Shown one piece after another: positions 26,158 through 39,690 of a DNA stretch of 64,000 bases. Position 1 is the first letter of the stretch, and every line of letters begins with the position of its first letter. The DNA is from Anoplopoma fimbria (taxonomy: Eukaryota > Chordata > Actinopteri > Perciformes > Anoplopomatidae), in contig NC_072456.1 in NCBI RefSeq assembly GCF_027596085.1, positions 23,704,218-23,768,217 of the forward strand, given 5' to 3'. Under the pieces are notes generated by a model. The model saw nothing but the letters and a program-made list of their open reading frames with translations. It was not told where the DNA came from and made no database searches. A program made the position numbers and the translations under genes.

Positions 26158-26196
26158 CCCATTCCCAGCCCTCGGCCCACCGAGGCTGGGAATGGG
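26158..26196. other. 17-bp hairpin with a 4-base loop
   Basis: CCCATTCCCAGCC(C)TCGG pairs with CCGAGGCTGGGAATGGG around a CCCA loop, with one bulged C. It is too short for a normal microRNA precursor. It may be a local inverted duplication. Confidence 0.9.
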
Positions 26197-29100
26197 AGAT
26201 AGGGAAGAGTGTAGGAAGGGAAATAACTCTAGCATTTGGCTATTAGTGAATTTTACAACTTTATGATTTAAATATAGGCTTTTATCCGCTGATTAACAGA
26301 CTTCTCTTTCCTAATGTAAGGCTCTTTGCTCTAAAATATCCTAATGGCTGCTGTGAAAAGGGCCTATTGGCAGACTGGAGGGCTGACTGCAGATCAGGCC
26401 ACATAACCGGTTGCTTTCTTTTACAAGCCATCCAACGCTGCAGAACTATCACTAACATGCCTTCTTTAATCCTGGTGCCTGTAACATCTAGAGTAACTGC
26501 AGCAGAGACAAGCTGGTCCAATTTACCGACACGTCTCAATTCAAGAGACTCCCTATCTGTAAAAAGCGTGGCTTCTTCTACTGAGGATGACTAGAGGCTA
26601 ACTGAGTAAAGTCGGCTAGAAGCTAGAAGCTAGACAACAACAAAGGCGGGCTGCCTTTTTTGTCCTCTTACGCTAAGATTGTTCTGAAAATGACAGGGAA
26701 CAAAACTGATATGATGTAGACTAAGCACCAGGAGAATAACAGTCGATAAGGACCGAAGTAAAGATAAAGAAGAGTGAGGAGATTAAAACTGAATATGGAG
26801 GACAAGTCACCAGGAAGTCAAGATGTGCGTCACGTCGAATTTGACTTGCTCAATTTATTTCTCACAGCAGCCTTTTTCAGCATTCAAGAAGTGTTGTCAA
26901 CACATCTGTGTGTGAGCACGGCAGCTCATGAGTCTCTCCGTGGACCGAGTCAAGTGCTGAGCCTGGAAAGGTCGTTGAACATCACAGCAAGCTGCGATAT
27001 GAAAGGCAAATATTTGCCGTTTTCGCAAAGTGCTGTTGGTTCTCAAACCGTTAAAATGAAACAGTGACTAAATAATTCAGAGAGGGATTTTATGTGTAGC
27101 AGGCAAAACACTCAAGCAAAATACCCGTGTAGGGGAATAGAAAGTGTTGATTTATATATGTAAAAAGTAAATGAAACAAACAGCTATGCTTGTAAAGCGC
27201 ATCCACCAGCAAAAAAAACAGAAAAGCTGTTTTAAACAGGCATTCTTTATGGCATCATAAAAATGCTTTATTATATTTGCTGCCACAACAAAACCCGGTG
27301 ATTATTCATCCTCCAGGAGCCCCATCACAGGCAGCTGTATTTTATTTGCTAGCTTGCGTGACCCAGAGCTTCCATTATGGCGGATGAATGACTGGATCTC
27401 TTGACTCTTACTGGTGGCAGATCCACGGCAGAGCTGCAAAACAAGTTTTGTTGTTGTTTTTATGAATATTTTTCACACATGACAGCCCTCTAAAGATCAG
27501 TCGGGTGGCAGACCAAATGTGCTATGTCAACTTAAGTAGTAGTAAACTCCAATTTTCTGTTCTTCTGCACAAATATTTTTTTTAAACACGTATTTGTTTG
27601 TTTTGTGCAGCCCGTTATCCTCAGACATGCACAACGCATTGTTCCGAGAGAATTTGTGGCCCCTTTTGTCACGTTCATCTTTCCATAACTTTGCATATTT
27701 GGATTGGAGGTTTTACAATAATCGCGGCTATTCCCATAACAGCCAAACAGGGTGACCGAACAAACCGACCGGCTCAATGAGGAATACAACTGCAAAGTAA
27801 AACAATCCAGGGAAGCAGATGAAACCATCAAATGCTCGTTGGAGCATTCGGAGCGTCGTCATCTCCTCTTGTTTTTATTGGAGTCATTTCCATTTAGCCG
27901 CCTCTGTAAACCAGATAAGAGAGATAAGACCTCTGCAGAGCCATATGTCACCCCATTAAAAACACAGACAGGAATTCACTGAGAAGTGCTTTTTCTCACT
28001 TCTTCCACGATGAATCCCTATCTGGAGTTTTATATTGTCAGGCACAGCCTCAGGCCCCCTGAGGGTGCATAGAGCTTCATAAAGAAGGGAACAACATCAC
28101 CTCTGTGTGCCATCAAATGGGAAATGATGGGAGGGATGGATGGAGACGGAGAGCTTGGCAGGTGCTGTCAGAAGGAATACGATCATCTCTGTGTGTGGAG
28201 TCATTGTGTGGGAAAAAGACTAACCTGGTGTTTGTTATGTGGATAACCTTTACAATGCTGCATTCAGGCTCTATCAGATTGGACGTCAGGAATATGCTTC
28301 CTGTTACTGAAAGAATGTTTCACTTCTCTATCTGTATCTAACAGGTCGGTCCTCTTAGAGGACAAAGAATAGAGGCGAACTAGCAGAACAGAGTCACTCT
28401 GATTTTTTTTTTTTACCTCAAAACGAGAAGGATCTGATTTTGGATTTATTATGACGTGAGACTGCTCAGCAGACCCTGTGGTGGAAATAGGGGTTCTATT
28501 AAGCTTGTAGCACACCAAACAAGATGTGAACAACGGCGTCCCTGAGATGCTACTTTTTCGCATTCTCATTCTCCATTTGCAGTCAGGCTCAGTCAGTCAC
28601 ACATGTGAGCACACGCCGGGCAGGAAAAACAAATTGGAGCCGCCCGCCATCAAGGTTAACAGCGAGATGCATGATTTCAAATTGAGGTATTTTCTAGCTA
28701 CAGAGGAGTGGCAGCAGAGAGGATGAGTGCAGCCAGCTGGAGGTTTTTTTTGTTTTTTTTCGAGCTGCCAGATTGCCTGACTGACTTCACCCCCTCTCAC
28801 TCTCCTCGCCGTTGGTGAAGGCAGAGCGGAGCGGTGGCAGCCCGGGGTGTTTGGATCCTGGCGTCAGTCACAACGCATCATGCGGCAGCCCAGCCCACAG
28901 CGGGTGGAAGGGTTGTGGGGTCTCCTCATGTAGGGCATGTCAGACACACCCACAGAGCCGTCCCAGCAGGGAGGATTCACAGGCAGGGAAATAATAGAAG
29001 GGGTAGTTTGGATGCCGTGAAGTCGGGTTGTATGAGGTATTTACCAGGTTTACCTACAGTAGGAGATGGTTTGCTCGCCACAAGGGGGAAATTTGGGGAA

Positions 29101-29203
29101 ACAGACAGGAAGTACTGCACAGGAACAAAGCCATGTACTGTTGTGGACGCGGATGTCACCAAAACACATTGTAGCCACCTAAAAGAAAGGCCAACCAATA
29201 TGC

Positions 29204-29340
29204 TATATTTTGAATTTTTTCACCAGTTTACCTTGCTGGTTTCCAATGAGGAACTAAAGCCCTTTTTTTTCGTGTATTGTCTCGCCCAACCCATACCAGA
29301 CTTCATTGAAAAAAATAAATTGTAATTTAACCTTGCAGAA
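29204..29340. repeat. dispersed repeat family R2, copy 1
   Basis: Shares TTTTCACC, a CTTGCTG segment, GGAACT(A/G)AAGC and CCATTGAAAAA-type phrases with 56635-56785 and 59845-59998. This copy is the most diverged. It runs directly into an imperfect palindrome (29343-29482). Confidence 0.5.
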
Positions 29341-29342
29341 CA

Positions 29343-29482
29343 AGCTGGTTGCTTGGTGATTGCTGCCTCGTTGGGTTCGTTTGATGGTGTTATTGGTTGT
29401 CTTTGGTGAATCCAAACTAACCGAAGTCACACAATTACACAACCAAGCTAACCAAACGAGGCAGTGATCCACCAGCAACTCC
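29343..29482. repeat. imperfect inverted repeat, arms about 45 bp
   Basis: The left arm contains TGATTGCTGCCTCGTTGGGT. The right arm read backwards gives GATCACTGCCTCGTTTGGTT. The spacer is about 40-60 bp. It could be a foldback repeat end or a decayed MITE. Confidence 0.6.
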
Positions 29483-30105
29483 AGTGTTCTATGAGGTAAA
29501 ATATCTGTTTTTTTAAATGGAGTCTGGTGGCTTTGGCGAGAGCATTGATACCGGTTCCAGATCCCTGTTGGAGACATAGACTGTATAGCTGTCTCATGGC
29601 CAATTTAAAAAAAGCGGAAAATATTCTAAATATAAGTTACAATTAAACTATAAACCTATATAATTATATAAATTTTATCTTTTCTTTTTTAAGTTGGCTA
29701 AAATATGTTTTTTTGCACTTCTGCACAGTAACTCCACCTCAAAGCATCCGAACTATCCCTTTAAAAGTCTCAAAGGCTAGGAAGGTGTCTTAAGTGGTGG
29801 GAGTGGAGGATATGAAGGTGTAAATTACAGAGTCTGGTGAGCTATAAAAAATAAAGGGTATGTTTTGAAAATTGCAATGGTGGCTTGGAGAGAGAAATTT
29901 TGAGAAGCAAGCGTCTTTTCAGAGTTTCTGCTGGCAGCGGCACTGTGAGGTCACGTACAGTAGTTCTTCTTTGTTGAGTTCTAAACAGGTCTCCAGGCAA
30001 CGCCTCCTGCCTTTTACGAATAGTGCTGCTCTGCTGTCAGAACAACTTCTTGATAGTAACCACAGTGGAATACGAACATGCAGGCAAGGGAGTATGAGAT
30101 CCCCA

Positions 30106-30205
<100 letters not shown>

Positions 30206-31446
30206 TGACTTTGGGCTCTTTTGTGATGCCACATTTGCAACAAACCGCACAACACGTTCAGTCGTGTGTGCAATGTCAACGAAGGTGTGCCCAAGCATAT
30301 CTGTTATTGTTTTTTTATATTGGGGGCACAATATGTGCAAGAAGTTTTTTTGGGAGAAGTAGAATATAAATAGGAGGGTTTGGTGATTAATCATAGTCTT
30401 CTCAGCAAGTCACATGATTGGTCTCATCCCTTTTCAATCAGTGGGACATGATGATGAAAATGACTCACCAAATGGAGAGAGGAGTGCAAATCTGCTTTTC
30501 CAAATAAGGAAATATTGTGTTGTGTATACACAGCACCACAAATGTGTTGCCAAAGGCATATGATGTCCCCTTTGTGAGTTGACTTTACATTTATATATTG
30601 AATGTCTGGTCAGATATATTTTTCCGTAGTGATGCATGGTTTTATGATGAAATACAAAAAACCCCCGCTAACTATTCTGTGCAGGTACTGCTAGATTCCT
30701 GAACCATCCCAATGAGATTTAACAAAAACAGTCACACAGTCAGAGTCGTAATTAGAGAATATTGCAGTTAAAAATTGCATTTTTACAAATCAGAGATCCT
30801 TTTTCCCGTGAGTGCTGTGTGCTTTTCCTCCCGTGTTAATAATGATAATGATTTCGATTTTGAGTGCATTTCATGTTTCACAACAAGAAAACAAGCAAAA
30901 ACTCTAGATTTAACGATGAAATGAACTCAGCATTGCAGATGTAGGCAGCTTGTGCAGTTTTGCAGCAGCCTAGTGTTGGTCGTGTATGATTTTATCAAGG
31001 TATCCACAATGGATTATTGAGAGATTTGATGTGACTTTTTAAGTCTGCAGAGGCAGTCTTTTCCTGTTGCCTTCAGGTGGCCTTAGGGAAAGAGCAGATA
31101 ATGGAAAGTAATACTCATATCACAGCTGGGTTTACACATTCTGGCTGTCATCACTCTGCAGTTGCAGTTTTGATGTTGATCTAAACCTGTTAAGTGATTG
31201 GAGTGAATCTCATGGAGGTGTTTATGTCTATTATTGAGTATCATTTTGTATAGACAGGCTCCTGGTACAATATCTTCAACTAAGTGACAGGCCCACCTGT
31301 TTACTCCCTTTAGTGTCTGTATGACACTCACTAGGCTTTCAACTCACTCCACCGTAAACCCAAACGCCTCATTATTAGACGTCAGAGTGACTGACGTAAT
31401 ATAACGAGCAAGAAAGTCTCCATAGTGTGGGCGAGAGTTGATGTTT

Positions 31447-31745
31447 GATGGGTGAAACAAACACAGGACTTTCACCCAGGAGACTGCTGTTTTTGTCCCA
31501 TTTGAAACCAAGTAAACGTTGGCTTATTTTACCTTTTTTTTTATTTTTTTATGTAACTTACTCAGTTAACTGCTTCTTATATGTAACAAACATTCTTATT
31601 TTAACCCAAACCATGATCTCTCCCTCAATCTAACCAAGCAGTTTGGTTGCATAAGTAAACCTAAAAGCTAAGTACTTTGGAAGTTTATTTTAAAAAGACA
31701 GATACAAACCTAACCTCAGCGTCAGAGATTGAAGAGCGGAGCCAC
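31447..31745 (+). repeat. tRNA-like SINE-type repeat, copy B
   Basis: Head GGTGAAACAAACACAGGACT then TTCACCCAGGAGAC. The body has CTAACCAAGCAGTTTGGTTG and the tail GTTTATTTTAAAAAGACA followed by GAGCGGAG. This copy shows the full head-body-tail order of the family. Confidence 0.7.
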
Positions 31746-32634
31746 TTACCAAGCGTCAGTATTTAAAGTGTTGTGAGTGAGAAAGTGTCGGACTAGAAGA
31801 CCCTGATGTTGGGTCGGCTTGCACTACTTGATTTGCAGGTAGCTGCTTTCACCTCACCTCTCACTTTCACACCATACAGTTTGTTATTACAAAAAATACC
31901 AAACTGCAACAATGTGCATTTCAGGGTCAGGAACTCGCCCATTTGTCTTTGAGCATCTTGCACCACTTGTCTAATTGTAGATGAAACGGAAACTCAGCCT
32001 TCACATGTGTGTAAATGACTCTCTTAATTTGAAGGCGAACCAATCAAACATATGTTCATGTTCTTGCACTTGACGTGTAACAAAACATGTTCTTTTTCAG
32101 TAATCATGCAGTCTCAACATAAATTATTCACGATGACATCACTGACACGGATTGTTACTCCACACTTTCACTCTCGTGTGTTTGGAGAATATTGTTGGAT
32201 AATTTAAAGAGGGGGAACGCGGTTGATTCAATATTCTCATTTCACAAAGCTCTGAAAACGAGAGCAAAGACACATTGAAGAGAAGCGGGGGGGGGAGAAA
32301 AAACATCCAAGGTGGATAGAATGTGTTTGTGATGATAAGCCAAGATGGATTATTTTCTTTCCACTCTGACAGCCCAGATAATGCAATTTATTTAGGACGA
32401 ATGGAGATGCCACAAGTGCCGCTCTTGTAACAAAAGACCCTCAATTTTCTCCGTCAGTCCCACCGAATCGACTCGTATTGAATTGCCGGTGGTGTTGCTC
32501 CTCGCCGCTCCTCTCCAGGCTGATTCAGTGTGACGCTCGGTCCACGAGGTGCTCACTAAGAGCGCCTCGGCTGCTTTCTGCTGTCTCAGGCTTCTGGCAC
32601 TGTAGCTAATTGCAAGTGTCACGCTTTTTCATAT

Positions 32635-32662
32635 TGTGTGTGTGTGTGTGTGTGTGTGTGTG
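32635..32662 (+). repeat. short (TG)14 microsatellite
   Basis: A pure TG run of 28 bp downstream of a repeat-free stretch at about 32380-32620. Confidence 0.95.
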
Positions 32663-34189
32663 GAGGAAAACATTCAATGCAGTTGAAAATATGTGAAACG
32701 GAAAAATGGAGAGGACTCTGTACCGAAATAGAACCAGAAACTCTGTTCGAAAAGTTGTCGATGTGACTTTTATGATTTTGCATTTTCGTATAATTTTAAA
32801 GTGAAAGTATAATCTAACTTATTAGTAACTTATAAGTTATATACCTGTGATATATGTGATTGGTTTAAATCTGTGGACCATTTGTTCTTGTCATATTCAA
32901 CAGGGAATCTAAGATAAAAAAAATCAACAAACACTTCACTATTTCATTATTCAATTATGAATCCGAAACAAAAAGAAAATGTTTTTTTTTTTGGTACTTT
33001 TGGTATTATGCTTGAGTAAAAAATACAAAAAGAAAAACAAGTGGCCACGGACTCAGTGTGATTTAGATGTTGTGACTGATAATGTCTTGTGTTACAGGGA
33101 TGACTAATTAGTGCCTTGCAAAGACCCTTGGGTGTTGACAGCACATGATTTCATGTATTATAAAAAATAATAAGAAAAAATTGTTCCATTTGCCGCACAC
33201 AGTGTACCACATTGAATGCTCAAACTGGGTCAGGAGTGGGTGTTTGTCAGTACATTCAAAAGTTCACAGCAATAAACTGTTAATAGTTAATGAGGGAAAT
33301 GTAAACAAATGTATGACACTGGGTTCAAGTTGCTGTCCAGAGTCTAACTCACTGTATCCATGGCAACAATGAACTCCCTGTATCTTGTAAAGTCACATAA
33401 GAGAAAACTTTTAAAGCGATATTTTCCAAAACAGGCTTTGTTGAAAGAAAACAAACTCTAATATTGATGCTCAAACTCATATTCATTTAATTAAGGTGCA
33501 ACACACAAAGAGGTAAGTAACTTGGTCACAAAAATCAGACACACTTAAAATCAAACAAATGTTTTTCCTTTCCTATATTGGATTTGAGCATAAAATCGAA
33601 GTCCAAAAAAGAACCCTTATTTGTTTAGTTATTTTTCATCTTCTGATTTTGTATTCCGAGTTGAATATGGAAAGAACAAATGATACACAGATTGATTTAC
33701 AACCTGCAGACATGACTGTAAATTGATCAGAGCACCATGTAAATAAATGATAACTTGGAACAGTTTAATATATTGGCAAGGTTGTCTTAGTCATTTGAGT
33801 AATCCAGTGTTGATTGCAGCTTGCAGCGTGCTCAGTAATAATTAACGCACCGCTGTTGTGGGTTACATATTTCATTAAGAGTTTGTATTTTTCCTTCTCA
33901 ACCATCCTGCAACATTACAGTGCAAAACATACTTTCCATTTGTCAGACAGAAAAAAAGAAACAAAAACTGAAAGCAAACACAAGAGAAAAGCATTAGAGG
34001 TCACAGTGTCTCCTCCTCCCCACAACACACAGCTTTAAGCCACCAATATGACATACATCAGGCTGTTCTCATACAGAGTTAGTAGCTATAACTGTGAAAA
34101 AACATGTGCTGGATTTTGCGGATAATCCTGGAAATCAATTTGTCTGTAATCTGAAAAATCATGTACCAGGAAGTATGAAGACTGGGCAA

Positions 34190-34530
34190 GTAGGAGTTTG
34201 ATGGAGCAGAGGAACACCGGTCTTTCACCCAGGAGACCGCTGCTCATGTCTCGTGTGAAACAAGAAGTCCTCATACTTTTATTTTTCGCGTAACTTTTGA
34301 ACTTAAGTAACGCCACAGTAGAGCCTAACCCTAACCCAAAACACTATCTATTGCTAAACCTAACCAAGTACTTTTGTTGCCTAAACCTAATTTAGTATTT
34401 CATAATCTTTTCCTAAAAACTAACCAAGTAGTTTTTACCTTGTAGATGGAAGTTTATTTTGAAAAGACTGAATGCATAAATAGAGCGGAAATTGAAGTAA
34501 CAAGAAATTGACACGTGTTGCTGGACTTTT
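34190..34530 (+). repeat. tRNA-like SINE-type repeat, copy C
   Basis: Head GGTCTTTCACCCAGGAGACC then CGTGTGAAACAAGAAG. The body repeats CTAACCAAGTA(C/G)TTTTGTTGCC and the tail is TTTATTTTGAAAAGACTG, then GAGCGGAAATTG and GTGTTGCTGG. It is the most complete copy in the window. Confidence 0.75.
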
Positions 34531-36654
34531 GTATAAAAAATGCACATAAAAAGAGAAGTTAATTTTAGTTGGATGTCATTAGAACCGTTGTATAAGGGTA
34601 TTTTGCATACATTAAGGGTTTCTATTACATTTTACAATTTAACGATCCCCTCCCCTAATAAATCTGAAGAAGCTTCCCCACACTTCAGTGAATTTAGACT
34701 CGAGTCTCTCAGTTTGACATTAACTTGGAGGCTGTAACCCACATATACATTCCATGTGGGCTGCAGTCTACATCCAGTGTTCTTCTCACCCCTCTCACCC
34801 CTGGACACACACACACCCACTCTCACAAGTACACAAATGTGCAGCCAGACACAAGGCACCTCATGTGGTCAGACGGACAGAAATAGCTTCTCCCTCCCCT
34901 GCAGTGCTCATCAATCCTAGTTTGTCAGAGGCCGCTCTGCCCCGACTCGGTACAGTAATCACATTGCCGCACCTGCTCCGTCCCCAAAAAACCTTTTCCC
35001 TCTACGGTTTTTCGAAAAACACACTCCCAAAGGATGCTGGACGATGCAGACGTTTCAAGTGGTCAATCTGGGTTCGAGCCCAGATTCAGCAGGTATCTTA
35101 GTCGTCAGTCGTCCTTGAGCGCTGACTTCCTGCCAGCCTGGGAACGCTCAGTGGCCGACCAGGTGCTCTGATCTCCCTGCGGAATGGAGATCAATAGAGT
35201 ATTACATTATCATTCTTCACAACGGCCAGCTTTATGGCGTATGTGACCCCCTCGGATTAATGGTGCTGTGGTTTTGTGGTCTTTACAACCACATGTCCAG
35301 ATTCATTTTATCGACACTCGTCAATCAGAAATTGAAAGACACGTCAACAGACGGACAATTCAGAGCCTCAGCCAGTAAAGACAGCCGGTGTCATAATTCT
35401 CAGTGTCAGAAATTTAGTACTAAACTCCAATAATAAAAATAAAAAAATCCACATGTTTTTTCTTCTTTTCTATCCCGTTAGTAAATTCACAACCTTAGAG
35501 ATTTATCTTGCATGCTGCTGACTGACAGTTGGAGCAGTTGGTTAAAAGGAAAGAGGTGGAAGCTTGCCGTTGGGGAGGCGAGGCGCACTGACCCTCCACG
35601 TAATGTGTGCGTGACCGCATGGACTGAATGGCTGAAGGGGTTTGGTGTAATACCCCCTCAGTGCAGACTGTCAGGCCCTGCACACATTAGATTGCCCGAC
35701 TCTGCAGGCTGACTGCTGAGGGCTCTGACATCATCAGCACAAACCAGAGCAGCGCCATCAACAACTAACCGTGACCTCTGTCTACTCTGCGTCTCTTCTT
35801 CTTCTCTCCTCTGCCACCTCCTTGCCCCCCCCCTCCCTCTACCGCCCTCATGCAGCTCACCTCCATCAATCCATCACTATGAAGTAATCTGAGACGGCTT
35901 TGGGGTCTGCATCTTTATGCTAGAGATGTGCCGTTATCTATATTTCAGCAGAAATAGGTTTCATATTTCCCCCCGGTGTGTATTCAGCTTGCCCTGGCAG
36001 TAATTGTAGCTCATCTGCAGTGAGTGACTTGTCTGTCTGGGGACACGTTGATACATGGATCATATTCCTACCTGTGAGTCTCTCTGTCCGTCCGTCCTGG
36101 CAGGGGAGAGATGGAAACTTCAGGGGTCACGCAGGTCACACAGACGACTCAGTGAACAGATTCAGTCATTGCTCAAAAGGAAGTCAAACAAGTAGAGGAA
36201 CATAAGCACCCAGGTTATGGTGCACTGTTAGCCAAATGGTACGGTCTAAAAACTAGATTTTTCACCCAGATGTGCGAGGTTTTGCAGGACGTATAAAAAA
36301 AAACGTGTATTTGTAGAAATAATGTTTCTTGCTACTTTTAATTTGCACTATCCAGCCAAGCTAACATTAGAATGTCATAACATACCCTATTTCAAGTGTA
36401 CTGAAAATATTGGATGAAGCGAGCCCTGTGTGCTGAGTGCCTGGTACTGTTTGCCCCATGCTGCTCCAAAGAATGACTCTCAACATGTCACCAGTTTGGC
36501 AACAAAATTAAAAGTGAATCACACCTTAAAAAAGCTGTATTTAACATTCTGAACAGAAAGCCACTGCTTTACACTGCTCTCATATTGGCGGAGACAAACG
36601 GCGTCCTAAGAGTACTGTCGAGAAATTGCAGCGCCCACCCTCCGGATCTGTCTG

Positions 36655-36765
36655 TTAGAACCCTTGCCGTGGTTTGCACTGTCAGCACTTTAAGCACAGT
36701 TTGCAATCGGCTGCCAATTTGTGGTATACATGTTGAGAGCAATTAACAGGCAATCGAAAATGGTC
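36655..36765. repeat. dispersed repeat family R3, copy 1
   Basis: Contains GTGGTTTGCACTGTCAGCAC and CATGTTGAGAGCAATTAA. The same order occurs at 48095-48190 (GTGGTTTGCACTGTTTGC, then CATGTTGAGAGCCGTTTAAG). Class unknown. Confidence 0.55.
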
Positions 36766-38508
36766 CCAATGTTGAGTGTTAGTAGTGTGGTTGAAGCCAT
36801 GCCAGCAGTAAAAGGAGCAAAATCCTAAGTGTTTCTTTGTAATTTAATGATCAGAAAAAGAAAAAGAAATATCATCTCTTTTTGAAGTTACGATAGGCGG
36901 GATGTCTCCTGTATGTTTAATCTTGGGCTCAAGGCAAAGATTAACTTGTTAAAGAAGTTTTTAGTTTACAGTTTTGCTAGCTTATCCAAAAAGTGACGAG
37001 CCGACCCAATGCGAGCCAACGAGAACGTTCATCTCGCACACAACACAACGTGAGGCACCGCTTCCCGATTAACTACCAAGATTGTAGGGCGTCCCGTAGC
37101 CAAACGGTTGAACATATGGTTTCACATTACTGTAAGATTCCTGGTTTGATTTTTTTTTTTTTTTTTTTTTAAAAGGACCTTTCACTCTCCCCTCACTTCC
37201 TGTTTGCCTGACACCATCAATTATCCAATGAGGGTGAAAATATTCCCCACGAACGTACTTCTTTAGCTTTGAGTTGTTTTGTGTGATTGATTATCTCACC
37301 ATTCATTTCTAGTCACTGCATTTCCGGATTTTCAGCGTGTAAATTGATAAAAAAAACCAATAACATTTATTATTTTACCTGCAAAAATTGTCTTTATTTA
37401 GTCTCTCTTCCAGATGTGTTGTAGGACCAGGCTTAGCTGCCATTCATCACGTGCAGAGCCTTTTACACTTTTGCATTACACATTGCTTTTTCTGCTCTGC
37501 ATCATCACGAAACGCATGAAACACCGTCGCCATCATGCATGTGACAATATGAATATTTCACACTACATCACGGTGACGATGACAACGACAGCATCGATGC
37601 CCACACTTTGCAGTTTAGAGCAGCTATCCATATAACTCTAACTGCTCTTTGTGCCTCGGTACCTTTTAGAGGTGTACTGTAGCGTTACATTTTAACGGGG
37701 CGGCTCTTGCTGGAGCCCGGGAGATGGCTTATCACGCTCATAGAGGGGGGAGACTTGAACAGGCCGAGGCGTGATCTCCGTCTCAGCAAAGCTATTACGA
37801 GGTTCAGTGAGTCCCATCACAGCCAACGCGGCGGGCGATAAGCAGGTGTATATACAGTAAATGTAAGTGCGTGTGTGTGCAGGTTTTTCAGTGAGTTCAG
37901 TGTTTCTGTCAGCAGCAACCTTTTTTTACGCCGGCTTCCATTATGTTGAATTTGCAAAGCACTCAGCTTCGGACTTCATCTGATGCGAGACATTTTACCC
38001 CTTATCGCAATCCTCTTTTATGGTCCGTTCCAAATCCCGGGTTGAGTGTGTGTGAGTTGACATCAGGGAGTAGCATCCCAAATGTGCCACGAGGCTAAAA
38101 TAATCTCCCTCTTCCTGAGAGGCTCAGAGGAAAAACTTAACATGACCCCACGGAGCAGTGAAATGTCACACAGAAGAACATCGTTTAGGAAAATTCTGCA
38201 CAGGAATGAGGAGATTGTTAAAGTATCTGTTCAGTGTCACGGAGGAAGACCTTACATCATCTTTTTACATTCGTATGAGTGTTTCACAAACCAGACTGTC
38301 CTCCTCTTCCCTCTTTCTCGGACTTCGGCTTCCTCTCTTTCTCCTCTCCGTCTTTTGCACAGAAACATAAAGACCGCACAGTAACACTGGAAGAGGCGAC
38401 CTATTTTAAGACCAGTGCGTAATTAATCATGAGCTAGCAGCAAGCATTAAGAGAGGAGGAAATGTATGATAGCTCCCTCTGTGACTTTCTGTCCCTCCCT
38501 AGCTGATT

Positions 38509-38536
38509 CTTCTCTCTCTCTCTCTCTCTCTCTCTC
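38509..38536 (+). repeat. (TC)14 microsatellite
   Basis: A TC run inside a longer pyrimidine-rich stretch that continues to about 38660. Confidence 0.95.
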
Positions 38537-39289
38537 ATTCTCAGTCCTTTTCTCTTTCTCATATTTATGCTTCTTGTGCTCAATTTAAATTTGCTTCCTT
38601 CCCTCTTTACCAGAGACTAGGGTCTCTCTCTCGCTCATCCTTCTCTCTCTCTCTGCCTCTATGTCTTTTTAATCTGTTTTTTTCTTGCATATCAATTTTT
38701 TGTTCACTTAAACTTTAAATGTCATCTAATGCCATGACGTGAATGTTTAAACACTAAACCGGACACATTTTAAGTTACTTGTTTACATGTTAAGGGGCTG
38801 ATTCTGTCTCTGTGTGTGTGCTGTCTCATTTCTGTATACTGTACTTGTGATGTCACCACTGAGACTGCAGGCTGCTGTTGGTGGACAGATGGTGAAGAGC
38901 ACAGTCTCATTTGTGTGTAATAAGTCGTTACTAATTGTCTGCAAATTGGATCAATGTCCTGTTCTGCTCCAGCTCAGATCTGAGTCTGTAATACCAAAGA
39001 CAGCACAGCCACCATTTATCAGTGCAGGGTACAGTAGATGGTAGCTGAGGAAAAAGTCCTTAACACATCATAATTAAGGCAGTTTTGCTGGAACTGATCA
39101 AATAATGCCAATGAATGGTCTCTTGTGTGGACCAATAGGAATAGACTTTGAAGGTGTTTATGGCAGCTCATACATGGGCACACACATGAATAAACAGTTG
39201 TTATGCCATATCTATGCTCGCAAAATAAATTTGCCATAGTACCTATGACCGGAGTATAAAGAGCAACATAGTGGAGCAAGTTGAGTGGA

Positions 39290-39440
39290 TAGATAGGTCA
39301 ACAAATACAGGACACTAACCCAGGAGACCACTGTTCAAGTCCTGTGTGAAAGCAAAAGTCAAAGTTTACTTATTTTACCATACTCTTGTTACATAACTTG
39401 TGTACTTAACTATCGACTTCATAACTTACCAGACAAAAAC
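39290..39440 (+). repeat. tRNA-like SINE-type repeat, copy D
   Basis: Its head contains GTTCAAGTCCTGTGTGAAA, the best pol III B-box-like match (GTTCAAGTCC) in the family, after CACTAACCCAGGAGACCAC. It is followed at once by copy E. Confidence 0.7.
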
Positions 39441-39690
39441 ATAATAAAGTTACGTAACAAACACAGGACTTTGACCCAGGATACCAGTGCTTGTGTCCTG
39501 TGTCAAACCCTGAATTAAAGTCTAGTTATTTTACCATTTGTTTGTTATGTAACTTGTGTACTTACCTTACGCCTTGGTAAGTTACGTAACAAACGTATGC
39601 TACTCATTTTAAGGCCAAACCACTATCTTTTCCTAAACCAAGTAGTTTTTTTGCAAATCACAATGTTAAGTCTTGCTTTTACTTTCACAA
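39441..39690 (+). repeat. tRNA-like SINE-type repeat, copy E, in tandem with D
   Basis: Head GTAACAAACACAGGACTTTG then ACCCAGGATACCAGTGC. Then come TTATTTTACCATTTG, GTAACTTGTGTACTTA and CCTAAACCAAGTAGTTT. The head-to-tail arrangement with copy D suggests either a tandem duplication or nested insertion. Confidence 0.65.

Noticed and set aside
35066..35088. tRNA T-arm-like hairpin AATCTGGGTTCGAGCCCAGATT
   Set aside because: It has a good B-box, but no matching acceptor stem, D arm or anticodon arm upstream; not a tRNA gene.
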